From: Sorangium aterium
GTDB lineage: Bacteria; Myxococcota_A; Polyangia; Polyangiales; Polyangiaceae
Direction: 5' to 3'
Assembly: GCF_028368935.1 (NCBI RefSeq)
Contig: NZ_JAQNDK010000007.1
Location: 310,001-374,000 of the forward strand
Length of the DNA: 64,000 nt
The translations under genes and the position numbers were made by a program. The notes beneath the pieces were generated by a model. It was not told the DNA's origin, did no database searches, and saw only the letters and a list, made by a program, of their open reading frames with translations. Each line of letters begins with the position of its first letter. Within the stretch, counting starts at the first letter, position 1. Of this stretch, positions 50,201-59,310 are shown in pieces.

Positions 50201-52671
50201 TCGCCCGGCCCTGGCAGCAGGGGAACGGCCGCGCTCTCCGCGCTCCCCCCGAGCTGCGCGCGCACGAGCGAGCACAGCGTCGAGCCGGGCCCGACCTCCA
50301 CGAACAGGTGCGGTCCTTCGCCCTCGAGCGCCGCCTTGACGCCGTCGCCGAAGCGGACCGCGCGCCGCAGGTGGTCAGCCCAGTACTGGGCGCTCCGCGC
50401 CATCGAGCCCGTCATCCACCCGCCGGTGACGTTGGAGAGGAGGGGAATCCGGGGCTCGCGCAGCGTGATCCCCGCCATGGCCCTGCGGAACTCGTCCAGG
50501 ATCGGCTCGGTCGCGGCGGAGTGGAACGCGTGGGAGGTCTGGAGCCGGCGGCCCTTGATCCCGCGCGCGCCGAGCTGCGCCTCGTACCTCGCGATGGCCG
50601 CCTCGGGGCCGGAGACGACGCACAGCTCGGGCCCGTTCACCGCGGCGAGCGACAGCGCTTGTGGCAGGCTCTCGAGCGCTGCCCCCTCGGACAGCGGCAC
50701 CGCGAGCATCGCCCCGCGCGGCAGCGACTGCATCAACCTTGCGCGCACCGCGACCGCCCGGAGCGCGTCCTCGAGCGAGAACACCCCCGCGACGCAGGCC
50801 GCCACGAGCTCGCCGACGCTGTGCCCGAGGAGCGCCTCGGCGCGCGCTCCCCACGACTCGAGCAGCCGCGCCGCGGCGTACTCGACGGCGAACAACGCCG
50901 GCTGAGCGACCTCCGTCTCCCGGAGCTCCTCGGCCGGGCCATTGAACAGCAGCGCTCTCAGATCGCGGCCAAGGTGCGGCCGGAGCCGCTCCGCGCACTC
51001 GTCCAGGATCTCCCGGACAACGGCGTGCTCCTCGTACAGCGACCAGCCCATTCCAGGGTGCTGGCTCCCCTGGCCGGTGAACAGCATCACCACGCCGGCG
51101 GTGCCCGTCCGCGCCCCTCGCCCAGGCCTGGGCGCGCGCAGCCGCGCGACGGCGTCCGGCGACGACGACGCGACGACGAAATCGCGGTGCGGGAACCTCC
51201 GCCTCCCCTCGAGCAGCGTGAACGCCGCGTCGCGCAAGGAGATCTCCGGGTGCCCCTCGAGGTGCTCCGCGAGGCGCGATCGCATCGCTGCCAGGGCGGC
51301 CTCGCTCCGGGCCGACAGCGCCAGGATCTCGCTCTCTCCGCCGGGGGTCGGGTGATAGACCGGCCCTTCCTGGAGGACCGCGTGCACGTTCGCTCCCCCG
51401 ATCCCGAACGAGCTCACGCCCGCTCGCCGAGGGCCGTTGTCCCTCGGCCAGGCGCGGAGCTCCGTGTTCACATAGAAAGGGGAGCTGTCGAAGTCGATCT
51501 CCGCGTTGGGCCGCCGGTAGTGGAGCGTGGCCGGGATCTGCGCGTGCCGGAGCGCCAGCACCGTCTTGATGAGCCCGACGATGCCGGCCGCCGTGTTCGA
51601 GTGGCCCACGTTCCCTTTCACCGATCCGAGGGCGCACCGGCGGAGCGGGGCGGCGGCGCGCCGGAAGGCCTGCTCCAGGGCGCGGACCTCGATGGGGTCG
51701 CCGAGCGACGTGCCGGTCCCGTGCGCCTCGACGTAGTCGATGGTGTCCGGCCGGACGCCGGCCACCTCGTGCGCCATCACGATCACCGAGGCTTGCCCGT
51801 CGACGCTCGGGGCGGTGTACCCGACCTTGGCGGAGCCGTCGTTGTTCGTCGCGGACCCGAGGACGATCGCGTGGATGAAATCGCCCTGCGCGATCGCGTC
51901 CTCGAGCCGCCTCAGCACGACGACCCCGACCGCGTCGCCGAACACGGTCCCCGCGGCGTCAGCGTCGAAAGGACGGCAGTGGCCGTCGGGGGAGCATGGC
52001 CCGCCCTTCTCGTAGAAGTACCCGCGCCGCTCCGGGAACATCACCGACGCCGCGCCCGCGATCGCCATGTCGCACTCGACGGCGCGCAGGCTCTGGCATG
52101 CTTGATGGACCGCCGCGAGCCCTGTGGAGCAGGCCGTCTGGACGCTGATGCTCGGTCCCTTGAGGTTGAGTTTGTACGCGACGCGCGTCGTCAGGTAGTC
52201 CTTGTCGCTCGCGATCAGGAGCTGCATCGCCTCGGAGGACTCGAACTTGTGGAGCAGCGCGCGGTGGTGCGAGAGGAGATACGAGTTCATCTTGGCGCCG
52301 GCGAAGACGCCTATCCAGCCGGGGAACCGCTCGGCGTCGTGACCTGCGTCCTCGAGCGCCTCGTACGCGCACTCGAGGAACAGCCGCTGCTGCGGATCGA
52401 TCCACTGCGCCTCCCGCTCGCTGTATCCGAAGAAGTCGGCGTCGAACCACTCCGGCCTGTCGAGGCAAGGTCGCGCCTTGACGTAGCCCGGATCCCTCAC
52501 CTGGGCGCGAGGGACCCCGGCGGCGATCAGCTCCTCTTCCGTGAAGCGGGCGATGGACTCCCTGCCATCGCGCAGGTTCCTCCAGAACGCCTCTGGATCG
52601 TTCGCCTGCGGGAACCGCCCGCTCAGCCCGACGATCGCGATGGCGTCGCGCAGATCTCCGAGGTCCTGCAT
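47263..52671 (-). CDS. Type I PKS module: KS-AT-KR-DH-ACP
   Basis: An 1802-residue PKS extending the chain by one malonyl unit. KS: active Cys in QTACSTG (about 180), with EAHGTGT and KGNVGHS histidines. AT: GHSVGE (about 617) with HAFH (about 715), predicting malonyl-CoA. KR: TGAFGGIG (about 1148) and the Tyr of QADYAAANAY. A DH-like domain follows the KR (AEHRTQRDGLVSGTTLLEM, about 1393; HPALLDVA), with an altered HxxxGxxxxP block, so its activity is uncertain. ACP: LGGHSLL (about 1741). KR before DH is unusual. Three bases separate it from the FAAL-NRPS stop upstream, and 38 bases from the next NRPS start. Confidence 0.92.
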   Translation of the reverse strand: MQDLGDLRDAIAIVGLSGRFPQANDPEAFWRNLRDGRESIARFTEEELIAAGVPRAQVRDPGYVKARPCLDRPEWFDADFFGYSEREAQWIDPQQRLFLECAYEALEDAGHDAERFPGWIGVFAGAKMNSYLLSHHRALLHKFESSEAMQLLIASDKDYLTTRVAYKLNLKGPSISVQTACSTGLAAVHQACQSLRAVECDMAIAGAASVMFPERRGYFYEKGGPCSPDGHCRPFDADAAGTVFGDAVGVVVLRRLEDAIAQGDFIHAIVLGSATNNDGSAKVGYTAPSVDGQASVIVMAHEVAGVRPDTIDYVEAHGTGTSLGDPIEVRALEQAFRRAAAPLRRCALGSVKGNVGHSNTAAGIVGLIKTVLALRHAQIPATLHYRRPNAEIDFDSSPFYVNTELRAWPRDNGPRRAGVSSFGIGGANVHAVLQEGPVYHPTPGGESEILALSARSEAALAAMRSRLAEHLEGHPEISLRDAAFTLLEGRRRFPHRDFVVASSSPDAVARLRAPRPGRGARTGTAGVVMLFTGQGSQHPGMGWSLYEEHAVVREILDECAERLRPHLGRDLRALLFNGPAEELRETEVAQPALFAVEYAAARLLESWGARAEALLGHSVGELVAACVAGVFSLEDALRAVAVRARLMQSLPRGAMLAVPLSEGAALESLPQALSLAAVNGPELCVVSGPEAAIARYEAQLGARGIKGRRLQTSHAFHSAATEPILDEFRRAMAGITLREPRIPLLSNVTGGWMTGSMARSAQYWADHLRRAVRFGDGVKAALEGEGPHLFVEVGPGSTLCSLVRAQLGGSAESAAVPLLPGPGDTGKGRRVLLEAAGELWARGADLRWQAVFPDARARRVPLPTYPFERRRHAVEDGLPEPSTGTAETMAHEGAEDTGGARLFRLRWSRLHEAAPLSRLENGAPWLLLTDADEGAGALEAHVRGSGARVITARPGPAFAASGDLAFVLRPDSEEDLRALLSTLDGQGLFPGRIVHLWSALGGPGEGAEAILRRGLLSVCAVSRSLGAAPPGAGIELAIVTRGAHAIAGETTPSPDHAALVGLCRSLGNELAGVRCRAVDVVPPRDGEAATSWARALFRELAGEPEHDLVLLRAQQRWVPAFQAILPPSPAAEASRLRRGGVYLITGAFGGIGLRLAEHLARAWAAKLVLMGRTPLPPRSEWSSYRERDGALAATAEILEALGRMEAEGTELVVAPGDVAEPQDVARVFAEARARFGRIDGIFHGAGIPGAGPLEARTNEEICRVLSPKTTGTRNLADQLGREGEQPFLVLFSSTFSHLGAIGQADYAAANAYLDAFAGAYQSATGNPSFAIAWDGWEQIGMAARAGITRPGPLLPGPGSSLRGHHPLIDRVDGAAPGPRVFHKRFSLARDWPVAEHRTQRDGLVSGTTLLEMARAAATLAGRGAVELHEVRFHTPCRVEDGAPQDVCLESEQRGARTEFSIFAPGPAGVRERLASGTWTPALDETREHAPVASIRRRCRPAAARQLFEAVNASGLLRWGPRWDCIESLHVGEDEALAELGLRPEFAADLSVYGLHPALLDVATSVTAVLDPRGIYLPAGYGRVVCLAPTPSRLFSHVRLRRDDTEPGRALSADVTLLDEQGRVIADVTRFVLQRVHGGAALAAPSRRASRGIAPEDGMKALEQILALTGPEQIVVSPRDFPALAEQQRRARREPSASPRRPLGDDERPRDEIERVVCSQWEELLGRRPIGIHDEFFSLGGHSLLAIQILSRINDAFDVDLPKQDMFEGATVARLAEKITSALAERLAVLESMTDAAAPGEPS

Positions 52672-52674
52672 CGT

Positions 52675-55600
52675 TCAATCCTCCGGCTTGCCCTGGCGCG
52701 AGGCTTGCTCCGACGCGGACGGCGCGAGCCCGCGCCGCTCCAGGCCGCGCTCGCGCTGCCGCCGGGCGCGCGCGGTGATGGCGTCGAACCGGGCGCCCTC
52801 CGCCGCGCCCGGCGCGGCCCCGGGCGCCGCCGCATCCTCGCCTTTCGCCGAGGAGGGCGCGTTCACCCCGAGCGTCCTCAGGTACGCCGCCTGCTGGGAC
52901 ACCGTCGGATGCTCGAACAGGTGCACAAGGGGAACATCGCGGCTGAAGCGCTCGCGGAGGCTGCGCGCCATGCTGACGAGCAGGAGCGAATCGCCCCCGA
53001 GGTCGAAGAAGTTGTCGTCGTGACCGACGCGCGGGCGTCTCAGCACCTCGGCCCAGATGCTGGCAATGGCGCTCTCCAGCCCGTCGCTCGCCGCCGCGGA
53101 GGGCCTCGCCCAGGCTCGCTCTGCGGGCGGCGGCGCGTCCTCCGGGGCTGACCGCTGCGCGCCCTCCGGGGCTGACCGCTGCGCGCCCTCCGCCGGGCCA
53201 GGGAGCCTGTCGACGACGACCACCCTGACGGGCTCCTCCGTCCAGCGCTCTGCGACGTACGACGAGAGCGCTCGCGCGAGCCCATCGCGCGGCCGCTCCG
53301 GCCTCGCCAGGGCGGCGCCCTGCGGCGGCGCGGCGCGCGTCGCGGCGTCGACCATGGCCGCCAGCGCCGCCGACTCGCGGGCCAGCGCCTCGAGGGTGGT
53401 GTCCGCGTCCGAGATGGCCCCCCCGACGAGGCCGTGGAGGTATTCGTGGCGCGGGCCGACCTGGAAGAGGTGGGCGACCTGCGCGAAATCGAACCCGCCC
53501 GTCTGACAGAGGCCGATCTGGTGATCCGGCGCCGTCGACTCGAGCAGATGGGCGATGACGCCGGCCTCCATGAGGCACAGATCCCGCGCCCGGCTGCCGT
53601 ACACCGGCTCGATGGCGCCTAGATCCGCCACGAGGTACACGCTGAACGCCGAGCTGTCGAACGCCTGCCCGTTGGGGCCCCCGTGGACCGAGCGGTCGAT
53701 GTCCGCGCCGGGCTGGATCGCGACCAGCTGCTCGCGCTCCGGGTGGAAGTAGTACGTGCCTCCGGGGACCCGCTCGATCCGATCCGGCTTCACATACAGG
53801 TACACGTGCACCGGATACAGGTTGCCCGCCGAGGCGTAGAGCTGCTTGGCGAGCGGATAACCCGGCAGCCTCACCGGAGACAGCTGCCTCAGGAAGCGCG
53901 CCAGACGTTCGAAGGCGATGGGCTCGCTCCGGAACTGGCGATAGCTGCGCCGCCGCGCGAACGCCGAGAGATCCTCGTCCGTGCGCGCGCGCGCGATCAG
54001 GGGGATGGCGGCCCCGGAGAGATCATCGCGCTGCGCCGGCTTGCTCAGCTTGAACTTCAGCCTCGCGATCGGATCCTGCAGCAAGGGTACCTCCGGGTCC
54101 GCCGCGCCCTCTCGGGCCGTCACGTACGCGACCAGCCCGGCGCGCTCGTCCGCGGCGCGCTCCACCCTCGCTGCCGCGACGCTCGGGTGCTCGCGGAGCA
54201 GCGCCTCGACCCCGGGCGCGAGCCCCGGATCAGCCGCATTGTCCCGCGGAGGCGCGATGACCTGCTCTTCCACGCCGGACTCGCGCGCTGGATCCGGAAG
54301 GGCGCTGCGATCGACCTTGCCGTTGCTGGTGAGGGGGAGGCGGTGCACCTCCACGAAGGCGCTCGGCACCATGTAGTCCGGGAGCTTCGAGGCGATGAAC
54401 GCCCGCAGCGCGGGCGCCTCGAGCGCCTTGCCCGGGGCCGGAACGACATGGGCGATGAGCCGCTTTCCACCGCTCGCCGTGCTCCCCACCGAGACAGCGG
54501 CGCTCGCCACGTCGGGGTGCTGCAGCAGCGCGGCCTCGATCTCCTCGAGCTCGATCCTGTGCCCTTGAATCTTCACCTGGAAGTCTTCGCGTCCCAGGAA
54601 TTCGATGTTCCCGTCCGGCAGACAGCGTCCCAGGTCGCCGGTCCAGTACAGCCGCTCTCCGGTCTCCGGGTGTGTCACGAAGCGCTCGCGCGTCCTCTCC
54701 TCGTCCCGCCAGTAGCCGCGCGCGAGGCCCATGCCGCCGATGTAGAGGCGCCCGGGCACCCCGTCGGGACACGGCTCCATCGCCCCGTCGAGCACGTGGA
54801 ACCGCTGGTTCGCGAGCGGCTTGCCGTAAGGGATGCTCTTCCAGCTCGGATCCACGCGGGTGATCGGATAGGCGATCGACCAGATCGACGCCTCCGTCGC
54901 CCCGCCGAGGCTCAGCACCGACGCGCCCGGGAACGCCTCGCGGATGCGATCGGGCAGGGTCACCGGGATCCAGTCCCCGCTGAGGAGCACGGCGCGCAGG
55001 GGCGCGGGGGCGCCCGGGCGCTCCGCCCGGTGCTCCACGAGCATCTGCATGAGCGCCGGGACGGTGTTCCACAGCGTCACGCCGTGCCGGGACATCAGCT
55101 CCTCCCAGTGGCCGGGATCGCGCAGCCGGCCCGGCTCGGGCAGCACCACCGCGCCCCCCGCCGCCCACAGGCCGAAGAGGTCGTAGACCGACAGATCGAA
55201 GGCGAGCGCCGAGAGCGACAGGACACGATCGGACGCGTTCACGCCGAGGCGCGCGTTCACGTCCGCGAGGGTGTTCACGGCGCCGCGGTGATCGATCGCC
55301 ACGCCCTTCGGCCTCCCCGTCGAGCCCGAGGTGAAGATGACGTAGGCCAGATCGTCGGGTTGCTGAGCGGCCTCGATGGGCGACTCGTCCTCTGACAGCC
55401 CGCCCGGCGCGTCCAGGGGCACGACGATCGTCCCCGCGGGCCACCGGGCCGGCTCCGCGAACCGCGCCTGGGTAAGGACGATCTGCACCTCGCCCTGCGC
55501 CAGGATCCCCCAGAGCCGCTCTCGGGGCCACGCCGGATCCACAGGCAGGTAGGCAGCCCCGGACTTGAGGACGCCGAGCGCCCCCAGCGCCTGCGCGATG

Positions 55601-58600
55601 CCCTTCTCGCAGGCGACGGCGACGAGGGTGTTGGGACGCGCGCCGCGGCCCCGCAAGGCGCGGCCGAGGGCGTTGCTCTGCCGGTCGAGCTCCCCGTAGG
55701 TGATGCTCCCCTCGGGCGCGATCACCGCGGGCGACCCGCCGCGGGCCGCCGCGCTCCGGAGGAACGCCGCGTGGAGCAGCTCCTCCGGCGCGGGCCGCTG
55801 CGTCCGGTTCATCCGGGCGCGCGCCTCCTGCTGCGCGACCGGGAGCGCGACCCTCGCCCGCTGGAGCGCCTCGTCGCCGCGCGCCAGCCGGGTGAGCAGA
55901 TCGAGATAGGACTCGAGCATCGCTCCGACCATCCCCTCGGGGAAGAGCCCCTCGACGACATCCCAGGAGAACGCGAGCTCCCCCTGGTCCTCGGTCACCT
56001 GATGATCGAGCCACACCTGCGGTGTCTGGGTGACCATGAAGACCTCCTTGCCGAGCCAGGAGAACAGCGACTGCGGCTCGGCCCCTCCCTGGCCCAGCAG
56101 GCTCGTGAACACCACGGGGACGCTCGGCGCGTGCGCCTGGCGGAGCGCCGGGATCGCCCCCGCGCGCCGGTGCTCGATTGCCCTCCAGATCTGGTCCTGG
56201 GTGGCGCGCGCCAGCTCGGAGACCGCTTTGCGCCCGCCCACGTCGAAGCCCACGAGCACCACCGTGGTGAAGTCGCCGACGATCGCCGCGACGTCCTCGT
56301 GCAGCCGCGGGCGCTCGAACGACGTCAGCGTGAGCGAGAACTCCGGGCGGGCGCTCCACTTCCCGAGCACCTGGGCGAACGCCGCGAGGACGACGGCCGA
56401 AGGCGTGAGGCGGCTCGCCTTCGCCCGGCCCTTCAGCGACTCCCACGCGGCCCGATCGAGGCGCCCCCTGTGCCGCACGAACCGGGGCGGCGTGACGTCT
56501 CGAGGCTTCCCGGCGAGCGGCAGGTCGGGCGCCGGGGGGAGGCTCGCCACGCGCTCGCGCCAGAACGCGAGCGAGCGCTCGTGATCCGCTGTCTGTCGAT
56601 GGCGCTCCGCATCGACGATGCAGTCCCGGAAGGTCACGCCGAGCGGCGGCAGCTCGAGCTCGGGCTGCTCGTAGAAGCGCTCCAGATCGCGCGAGACGAT
56701 CCCGCAGCTCCAGGCGTCGAGCGCGAGGAGATCCAGGTTGATGTGCACGCGGCGCCGGCCGTCTGGAAGGAGCGACACGCCGGCGTCGAACAGGGGCCAT
56801 TCCGTGGGCGCGAACACGCGGTGGGACAGCCGATGACGGATGTCCTCGAGCGCCCGGCCGGCGTCGGCCGGCGTCATCGCGCGGAGGTCCCAGATCTTCG
56901 GCTCGAAGCGGGGCACCGTCCGCTGCACCCGCTGGAGCCCGTCTCCGGTGAACACGGCCCTGAGCATCCCGTGCCGTGCGATGACCCGATTCCACGCTCG
57001 CTCGAAGCGCTCGAGATCCAGCCCATCACACTCCCGCTCGAGGTAGCCGTGACAGCCGACGCCCCCGAGGTCGAAGGCGCTCTCCCGCCCGACCAGATAC
57101 GCCCGCTGCACGTCGGTCTGGGGAAAGGGCGCGCCCGGGTCGTCGTCGCCTGGGCTGACGACGGGGGCCTCTCCCTCGCGGCCGCCGGGCGAGAGCGGCC
57201 CCGCGAGCAGGCGCGACAGCTCGGTCAACGTCATTCCCTCGATCAAGCTCGCCGGCGAGACCTGCCTTCCGCTGAGCCCCGCGATGCGCTCCGCCAGCTG
57301 GATCGCCTTGACCGACTCGAGCCCGATCTCGACGAGCGGCACGTCCCAGCGCAGCTGTGCGCTGTCCACCTGAAGGAGGTCTCCCACGAGCGCCCCGAGG
57401 CGCGCGGTACAGCTCGATCCGCCGGGCTGCGCGCCTCCCGTCGCGGAGGCCCCGTCCTGGGCCGCGGCCGCGCCATCGCGCGCGTTCGCGCCGTGGAACA
57501 CGCCGAGGGGCCCGAGCTCGCCGCGCAGAAAGGCCGCCTTGCACGCCCTCCGCTGCACTTTCCCGCTCGTGGTCTTGGGGAGGCGGCGCGGGGGGAGGAG
57601 CACGACCGCGTGCACCGGGAGCCCGAACTGCTGCGCCACGGCGCGCCGAGCGGCGCGCGCGAGCGCCTCGAGATCGAGCCCGCGCTGCCCGCGCTTGATC
57701 TCCTGGCAGACGACGATCGCCTCCGGCTCCTCGACAGGGAGGCTCAGCCCGTCCTCGAGGCCCACGGAGAAGGCCGCTCCAGCGTCGGGCGCAAAGGCCT
57801 CGTGGGCGGAGCACACAGCGAGCTCGAGGTCCTGCGGATAGTAATTGCGTCCCCGGACGATGATGACGTCCTTGAGCCGCCCTGTGATGAACAGCTCTCC
57901 CTCCTGCAAGAACCCGAGATCGCCGGTCCGCAGGAAGCGCAGGTCGCCCGCCCCGCGCAGCCGCGCGCCGAACGAGGCGCTGGTCGCCTCCGGGTTCTTC
58001 CAGTAGCCGCTCACCACCGCGCTGCCCTCGACCCACACCTCGCCCACCTGCAGATCCGGCGCGGGCTCTCCGCTGGCTGGATCGACGATCGCGACGCGCG
58101 TGCCGGGCAGGGGTCGGCCGCAGCTCACGATCTCCTGTGCGCCGGGCTCCGCGGCGGCGCAGGCGCGCGCCCGCCCCTGTTGCAGCTCCGTGGAGCTCAC
58201 CCGGACGACGCGCGGCGGGCGCCTCGGCGAGACGCTGACCCCCAGCGTCGCCTCGGCCAGGCCGTAGGAGGGCCGCAGCGCGTCGGGCCGGAATCCGCTC
58301 GGCGCGAAGGCCTCGAGGAAGCGCGTGAGCGTCCCCGCGCGGACGGGCTCGGCCCCGTTGATCACCGTCTTCCATGCGGACAGATCGAGCCGTGCGCGCT
58401 GCTCCGCGGTCGAGCTCGTCACGCAGAGATCGAAGGCGAAGTTCGGAGCCGCGCTGTGGTGGCCGCGGTGGCGCGACAGCGCCTCGAGCCAGCGCATGGG
58501 CCGGAAGATGAACGACGCCGGAGGCATGCTGATGCACCTGCCGCCCACGAAGAGCGGCAGCATGATCCCGTGGATCAGCCCCAGATCGTGGAAGTGGGGC

Positions 58601-59310
58601 AGCCAGCTGACGAAGGTGTCGCCGCGCTCGATCCCGAACCCCTCGGCGAGCATGCGGCAGTTCTGCAGGACGTTGCGATGGCTGACCATCACGCCCTTGG
58701 GGCTGGAGGTCGAGCCGGAGGTATATTGCAGATAAGCGACGTCATCTATCGTGCCGCGGGCGGCGCGCGCGTCCTCGACGCCACGCGCGCCGCCCGCGCG
58801 TGCGGCGTCGGCGCCCGAGGAGCACTCCTCCAGCGTGTGAACGGCGAGCCCGGAGCGCGACGTCGACCCGCTCCGCTCCCGCGGCGCCGCTCCCGCGGCG
58901 AGCGCGCACGCAGGGGCACAGTCGGCCGTGATGGCGTCGAACCGAGACTCCGTCCGATTCGGCCGCGGGAGCGAGGTCGGGACAGCCACCATGTCCGCCA
59001 GCAGGCAGCCGAAGAACGCCTCGATGAACTCGAGCCCAGGGGCGAACAGGAGGAGGACGCGGCTCTTCGGCGGATAGCGCGCGCGGAGGAAGGCGGCGAT
59101 CGCCTGAGCGCGGGCGTGGAGCGCGGCGAACGAGAGCGCCGCCGTCTCCTCCTCGCCTTCGTGGAGATGGACGTACGCGGGCGCGTCGCCGAGCTCTTCC
59201 GCGCGGCGAGCGAGCAGCTCAGGCAGTGACGTCAGGGCGCTCCGAGATCCAGACAGGTCGTCCTGTGCGGCGCCGGGCGCATGCCCAGAAAAAGTCATGC
59301 CAAGTGTCAC
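52675..59310 (-). CDS. Loading FAAL-ACP fused to Cy-A(Cys)-Ox-PCP
   Basis: A 2211-residue, first assembly-line protein. A fatty-acyl-AMP ligase (YTSGSTSSPKG, about 195) loads an acyl starter onto an ACP (Ser in IGLESVKAI, about 663). Then come a heterocyclisation domain (DLLALDAWS, matching DxxxxDxxS, about 862), A (TSGSTGRPKG, about 1325), an FMN-type oxidase (RRSYRQF about 1788, to GLCQTGGFDF about 1935) and PCP (LGGDSLL, about 2107). The A pocket reads DLYNLSLIWK, the cysteine code, so an acyl-thiazole is predicted. The oxidase lies after the A10 motif NGKVDR. The GTG at 59310 follows AAAGGA; an ATG at 59298 is an alternative. Confidence 0.9.
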   Translation of the reverse strand: MTLGMTFSGHAPGAAQDDLSGSRSALTSLPELLARRAEELGDAPAYVHLHEGEEETAALSFAALHARAQAIAAFLRARYPPKSRVLLLFAPGLEFIEAFFGCLLADMVAVPTSLPRPNRTESRFDAITADCAPACALAAGAAPRERSGSTSRSGLAVHTLEECSSGADAARAGGARGVEDARAARGTIDDVAYLQYTSGSTSSPKGVMVSHRNVLQNCRMLAEGFGIERGDTFVSWLPHFHDLGLIHGIMLPLFVGGRCISMPPASFIFRPMRWLEALSRHRGHHSAAPNFAFDLCVTSSTAEQRARLDLSAWKTVINGAEPVRAGTLTRFLEAFAPSGFRPDALRPSYGLAEATLGVSVSPRRPPRVVRVSSTELQQGRARACAAAEPGAQEIVSCGRPLPGTRVAIVDPASGEPAPDLQVGEVWVEGSAVVSGYWKNPEATSASFGARLRGAGDLRFLRTGDLGFLQEGELFITGRLKDVIIVRGRNYYPQDLELAVCSAHEAFAPDAGAAFSVGLEDGLSLPVEEPEAIVVCQEIKRGQRGLDLEALARAARRAVAQQFGLPVHAVVLLPPRRLPKTTSGKVQRRACKAAFLRGELGPLGVFHGANARDGAAAAQDGASATGGAQPGGSSCTARLGALVGDLLQVDSAQLRWDVPLVEIGLESVKAIQLAERIAGLSGRQVSPASLIEGMTLTELSRLLAGPLSPGGREGEAPVVSPGDDDPGAPFPQTDVQRAYLVGRESAFDLGGVGCHGYLERECDGLDLERFERAWNRVIARHGMLRAVFTGDGLQRVQRTVPRFEPKIWDLRAMTPADAGRALEDIRHRLSHRVFAPTEWPLFDAGVSLLPDGRRRVHINLDLLALDAWSCGIVSRDLERFYEQPELELPPLGVTFRDCIVDAERHRQTADHERSLAFWRERVASLPPAPDLPLAGKPRDVTPPRFVRHRGRLDRAAWESLKGRAKASRLTPSAVVLAAFAQVLGKWSARPEFSLTLTSFERPRLHEDVAAIVGDFTTVVLVGFDVGGRKAVSELARATQDQIWRAIEHRRAGAIPALRQAHAPSVPVVFTSLLGQGGAEPQSLFSWLGKEVFMVTQTPQVWLDHQVTEDQGELAFSWDVVEGLFPEGMVGAMLESYLDLLTRLARGDEALQRARVALPVAQQEARARMNRTQRPAPEELLHAAFLRSAAARGGSPAVIAPEGSITYGELDRQSNALGRALRGRGARPNTLVAVACEKGIAQALGALGVLKSGAAYLPVDPAWPRERLWGILAQGEVQIVLTQARFAEPARWPAGTIVVPLDAPGGLSEDESPIEAAQQPDDLAYVIFTSGSTGRPKGVAIDHRGAVNTLADVNARLGVNASDRVLSLSALAFDLSVYDLFGLWAAGGAVVLPEPGRLRDPGHWEELMSRHGVTLWNTVPALMQMLVEHRAERPGAPAPLRAVLLSGDWIPVTLPDRIREAFPGASVLSLGGATEASIWSIAYPITRVDPSWKSIPYGKPLANQRFHVLDGAMEPCPDGVPGRLYIGGMGLARGYWRDEERTRERFVTHPETGERLYWTGDLGRCLPDGNIEFLGREDFQVKIQGHRIELEEIEAALLQHPDVASAAVSVGSTASGGKRLIAHVVPAPGKALEAPALRAFIASKLPDYMVPSAFVEVHRLPLTSNGKVDRSALPDPARESGVEEQVIAPPRDNAADPGLAPGVEALLREHPSVAAARVERAADERAGLVAYVTAREGAADPEVPLLQDPIARLKFKLSKPAQRDDLSGAAIPLIARARTDEDLSAFARRRSYRQFRSEPIAFERLARFLRQLSPVRLPGYPLAKQLYASAGNLYPVHVYLYVKPDRIERVPGGTYYFHPEREQLVAIQPGADIDRSVHGGPNGQAFDSSAFSVYLVADLGAIEPVYGSRARDLCLMEAGVIAHLLESTAPDHQIGLCQTGGFDFAQVAHLFQVGPRHEYLHGLVGGAISDADTTLEALARESAALAAMVDAATRAAPPQGAALARPERPRDGLARALSSYVAERWTEEPVRVVVVDRLPGPAEGAQRSAPEGAQRSAPEDAPPPAERAWARPSAAASDGLESAIASIWAEVLRRPRVGHDDNFFDLGGDSLLLVSMARSLRERFSRDVPLVHLFEHPTVSQQAAYLRTLGVNAPSSAKGEDAAAPGAAPGAAEGARFDAITARARRQRERGLERRGLAPSASEQASRQGKPED
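53140..53187 (-). repeat. 24-bp exact tandem duplication in an interdomain linker
   Basis: 53140-53163 and 53164-53187 are identical and in frame, encoding GAQRSAPE twice in the linker between the oxidase and PCP domains. A recent slippage or duplication event that lengthens the linker without breaking the frame. Confidence 0.8.
58762..58800. repeat. Dispersed 39-bp GC-rich element, copy in the FAAL gene
   Basis: Exact match to 59831-59869. The arms GGCGCGCG and CGCGCGCC could pair. This copy is in frame within the FAAL coding sequence and encodes a stretch in GGARGVEDARAARGT, which looks like an insert just before the conserved DDVAYLQYTSGST block. Confidence 0.7.
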
